Assembly (NCBI RefSeq): GCF_018294505.1
Contig: NC_057803.1
Span: 237,986,397-238,050,396 of the forward strand
Length of the DNA stretch: 64,000 nt
Reading direction: 5' to 3'
Origin: Triticum aestivum
Lineage: Eukaryota > Streptophyta > Magnoliopsida > Poales > Poaceae
In this document: positions 62,748 to 64,000 of the stretch, piece after piece
How positions within the stretch are numbered: position 1 is the stretch's first letter
Layout of the letters: every line of letters starts with the position of its first letter
The notes under the pieces: model-generated
Told to the model about the DNA's origin: nothing
The model's database searches: none
Seen by the model: the letters and a program-made list of their open reading frames with translations, nothing else
Position numbers and translations under genes: made by a program

Positions 62748-62755
62748 TATAAATA
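62748..62755 (+). promoter_or_regulatory. TATA box of Angela 2 LTR
   Basis: tataaata followed by gagggg, with the right orientation and position for the Copia LTR promoter. The hairpin cluster lies about 85 bp upstream. Confidence 0.65.
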
Positions 62756-63188
62756 GAGGGGCAGGGCTAGCACCAAAGACACATCAAGAAACACCAAGCC
62801 GTGTGCCGACAACCCCGTCCCCTCTAGTTTATCCCCCGTCATAGTTTTCGTAGTGCTTAGGCTAAGCCCTGCGGAGATTGTTCTTCACCAACACCATCAC
62901 CATGCCGTCGTGCTGCCGGAACTCATCTACTACCTCGCCCTTCTTGCTGGATCGAGAAGGCGAGGACGTCACCGAGCGGAACGTGTGCAGAACTCAGAGG
63001 TGCCGTGCTTTTGGTACATGGATCGGTCGGATCGTGAAGACGTATGACTACATCAACCGCGTTGATATAACACTTCCGTGAATGGTCTACGAGGGTACAT
63101 AGACAACACTCTCCCCTCTCGTTGCTATGCATCACCATGATCCTGCGTGTGCATAGGAAATTTTTGAAATTACTACGTTCTCCAACAG

Positions 63189-63202
63189 TGGCATCCGAGC
63201 TA
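63189..63202 (+). other. Angela 2 primer-binding site
   Basis: tggcatccgagcta starts one base after the LTR and matches the site of element 1 except at the end. Confidence 0.8.
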
Positions 63203-64000
63203 GGTTTTATGCGTAGATGTCATATGCACGAGTAGAACACAAGTGAGTTGTGGGCGATATAAGTCATACTGCTTACCAGCATGTCATACTTTGGTTCATC
63301 GGTATTGTTGGATGAAGCGGCCCGGACCGACATTACGCGTACGCTTACGCGAGACTGGTTCTACCGATGTGCTTTGCACACATATGGCTGGCGGGTGTCA
63401 GTTTCTCCAACTTTAGTTGAACCGAGTGTGGCTACGCCCAGTCCTGGCGAAGGTTAAAACAGCACCAAATTGACAAACTATCATTGTGGTTTTGATGCGT
63501 AGGTAAGAACGGTTCTTGCTAAGCCCAGTAGCAGCCATGTAAAACTTGCAACAACAAAGTAGAGGACGTCTAACTTGTTTTTGCAGGGCATGTTGTAATG
63601 TGCTATGGTCAAGACATGATGCTAAATTTTATTGTATGAGATTATCATGTTTTGTAACCGAGTTATCGGCAACTGGCAGGAGCCATATGGTTGTCGCTTT
63701 ATTGTATGCAATGCAATCGCCCTGTAATGCTTTACTTTATCACTAAGAGGTAGCGATAGTCGTAGAAGCATAAGATTGGCGAGACGACAACGATGCTATG
63801 ATGGAGATCAAGGTGTCACACCGGTGACGATGGTGATCATGACGGTGCTTCGGAGATGGAGATCACAAGCACAAGATGATGATGGCCATATCATATCACT
63901 TTTATTGATTGCATGTGATGTTTATCTTTTATGCATCTTATCTTGCTTTGATTGACGGTAGCATTATAAGATGATCTCTCACTATATTTCAAGATAAAAG
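63203..64000 (+). other. Angela 2 untranslated leader (partial)
   Basis: Non-coding leader corresponding to the reverse complement of about 10750-11550 in element 1. It continues past the window edge. No credible open frame. Confidence 0.7.

Larger units (their letters stand above)
61524..63187 (+). repeat. Angela 2 5' LTR
   Basis: 1,664 bp, tgaaggaaatatgccc to acgttctccaaca. It contains a GC-rich inverted-repeat cluster (62569-62664) and a TATA-like tataaata at 62748-62755. Confidence 0.88.
61524..64000 (+). mobile_element. Angela-type Copia 2, 5' part (runs off window)
   Basis: A plus-strand element inserted in the Fatima-like 5' LTR. It has the 5' LTR (61524-63187), primer site (63189) and the first 813 bp of the interior (the untranslated leader), which parallels the minus-strand leader of element 1. 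Its LTR differs strongly from element 1 in the U3 part (about 62330-62840), so it is another subfamily. Gag should begin about 0.4 kb beyond the window if it follows element 1. Confidence 0.88.

Noticed and set aside
1..64000. CRISPR array, bacterial operon or host protein gene
   Set aside because: No regularly spaced repeats, no operon-like gene runs, and every coding-like segment is assigned to a transposable element.

Overview
The window is repeat DNA from a large grass genome, almost certainly Triticeae (wheat, Aegilops, rye or barley). I find no host gene, tRNA gene or CRISPR. Nearly every base can be assigned to nested transposable elements: Angela-type Copia, a Fatima-like Gypsy, a Cassandra TRIM carrying a 5S rRNA-like domain, a Sukkula/Erika-like LARD with LTRs over 4 kb, an Athila-type Gypsy, an L1-type LINE and a small hAT-like DNA transposon. 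Family names come from memory of Triticeae repeats and could not be checked by search. The boundaries rest on TG..CA termini, target-site duplications (TSDs), primer sites and comparison of sister copies inside the window.

Layout. Bases 1-182 and 46540-47474 belong to one host Copia-like element (LTR, primer site, start of gag). It was split by a 46.4-kb LARD locus (183-46539) flanked by the same 5-bp duplication, tgttg. That locus has three LTRs and two internal domains: LTR1 183-22653, INT1 22654-26376, LTR2 26377-38480, INT2 38481-42201, LTR3 42202-46539. LTR1 carries a Cassandra TRIM (1047-1770), an Angela Copia on the minus strand (4583-13299) and a solo LTR (13455-22035) that itself contains a second solo LTR (13622-17908). 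LTR2 carries a LINE (26571-34033) that replaced about 400 bp of its target, and a 569-bp hAT-like element (37267-37835). With insertions removed and deletions restored, the three LTRs are about 4.43-4.47 kb each, which checks the reconstruction arithmetically.

Right part. A reverse-oriented, truncated LARD-family LTR interrupts the host Copia gag (47475 to about 49940). The 3' end of an Athila-type Gypsy follows (about 49945-51655). A Fatima-like Gypsy on the minus strand (51656-61523) is inserted in the Athila LTR. It carries a spliced antisense gene on the plus strand at 52458-55227. A second Angela-type Copia (61524 to beyond 64000, plus strand) breaks the Fatima 5' LTR.

All polyproteins seen are broken by stops and frameshifts, so no element here looks autonomous. 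The points of most interest are the three-LTR LARD array with one shared TSD, the antisense spliced gene with its own TATA-like box, the hAT-like element with dense subterminal repeats, and the sister LTRs that act as natural empty-site controls.
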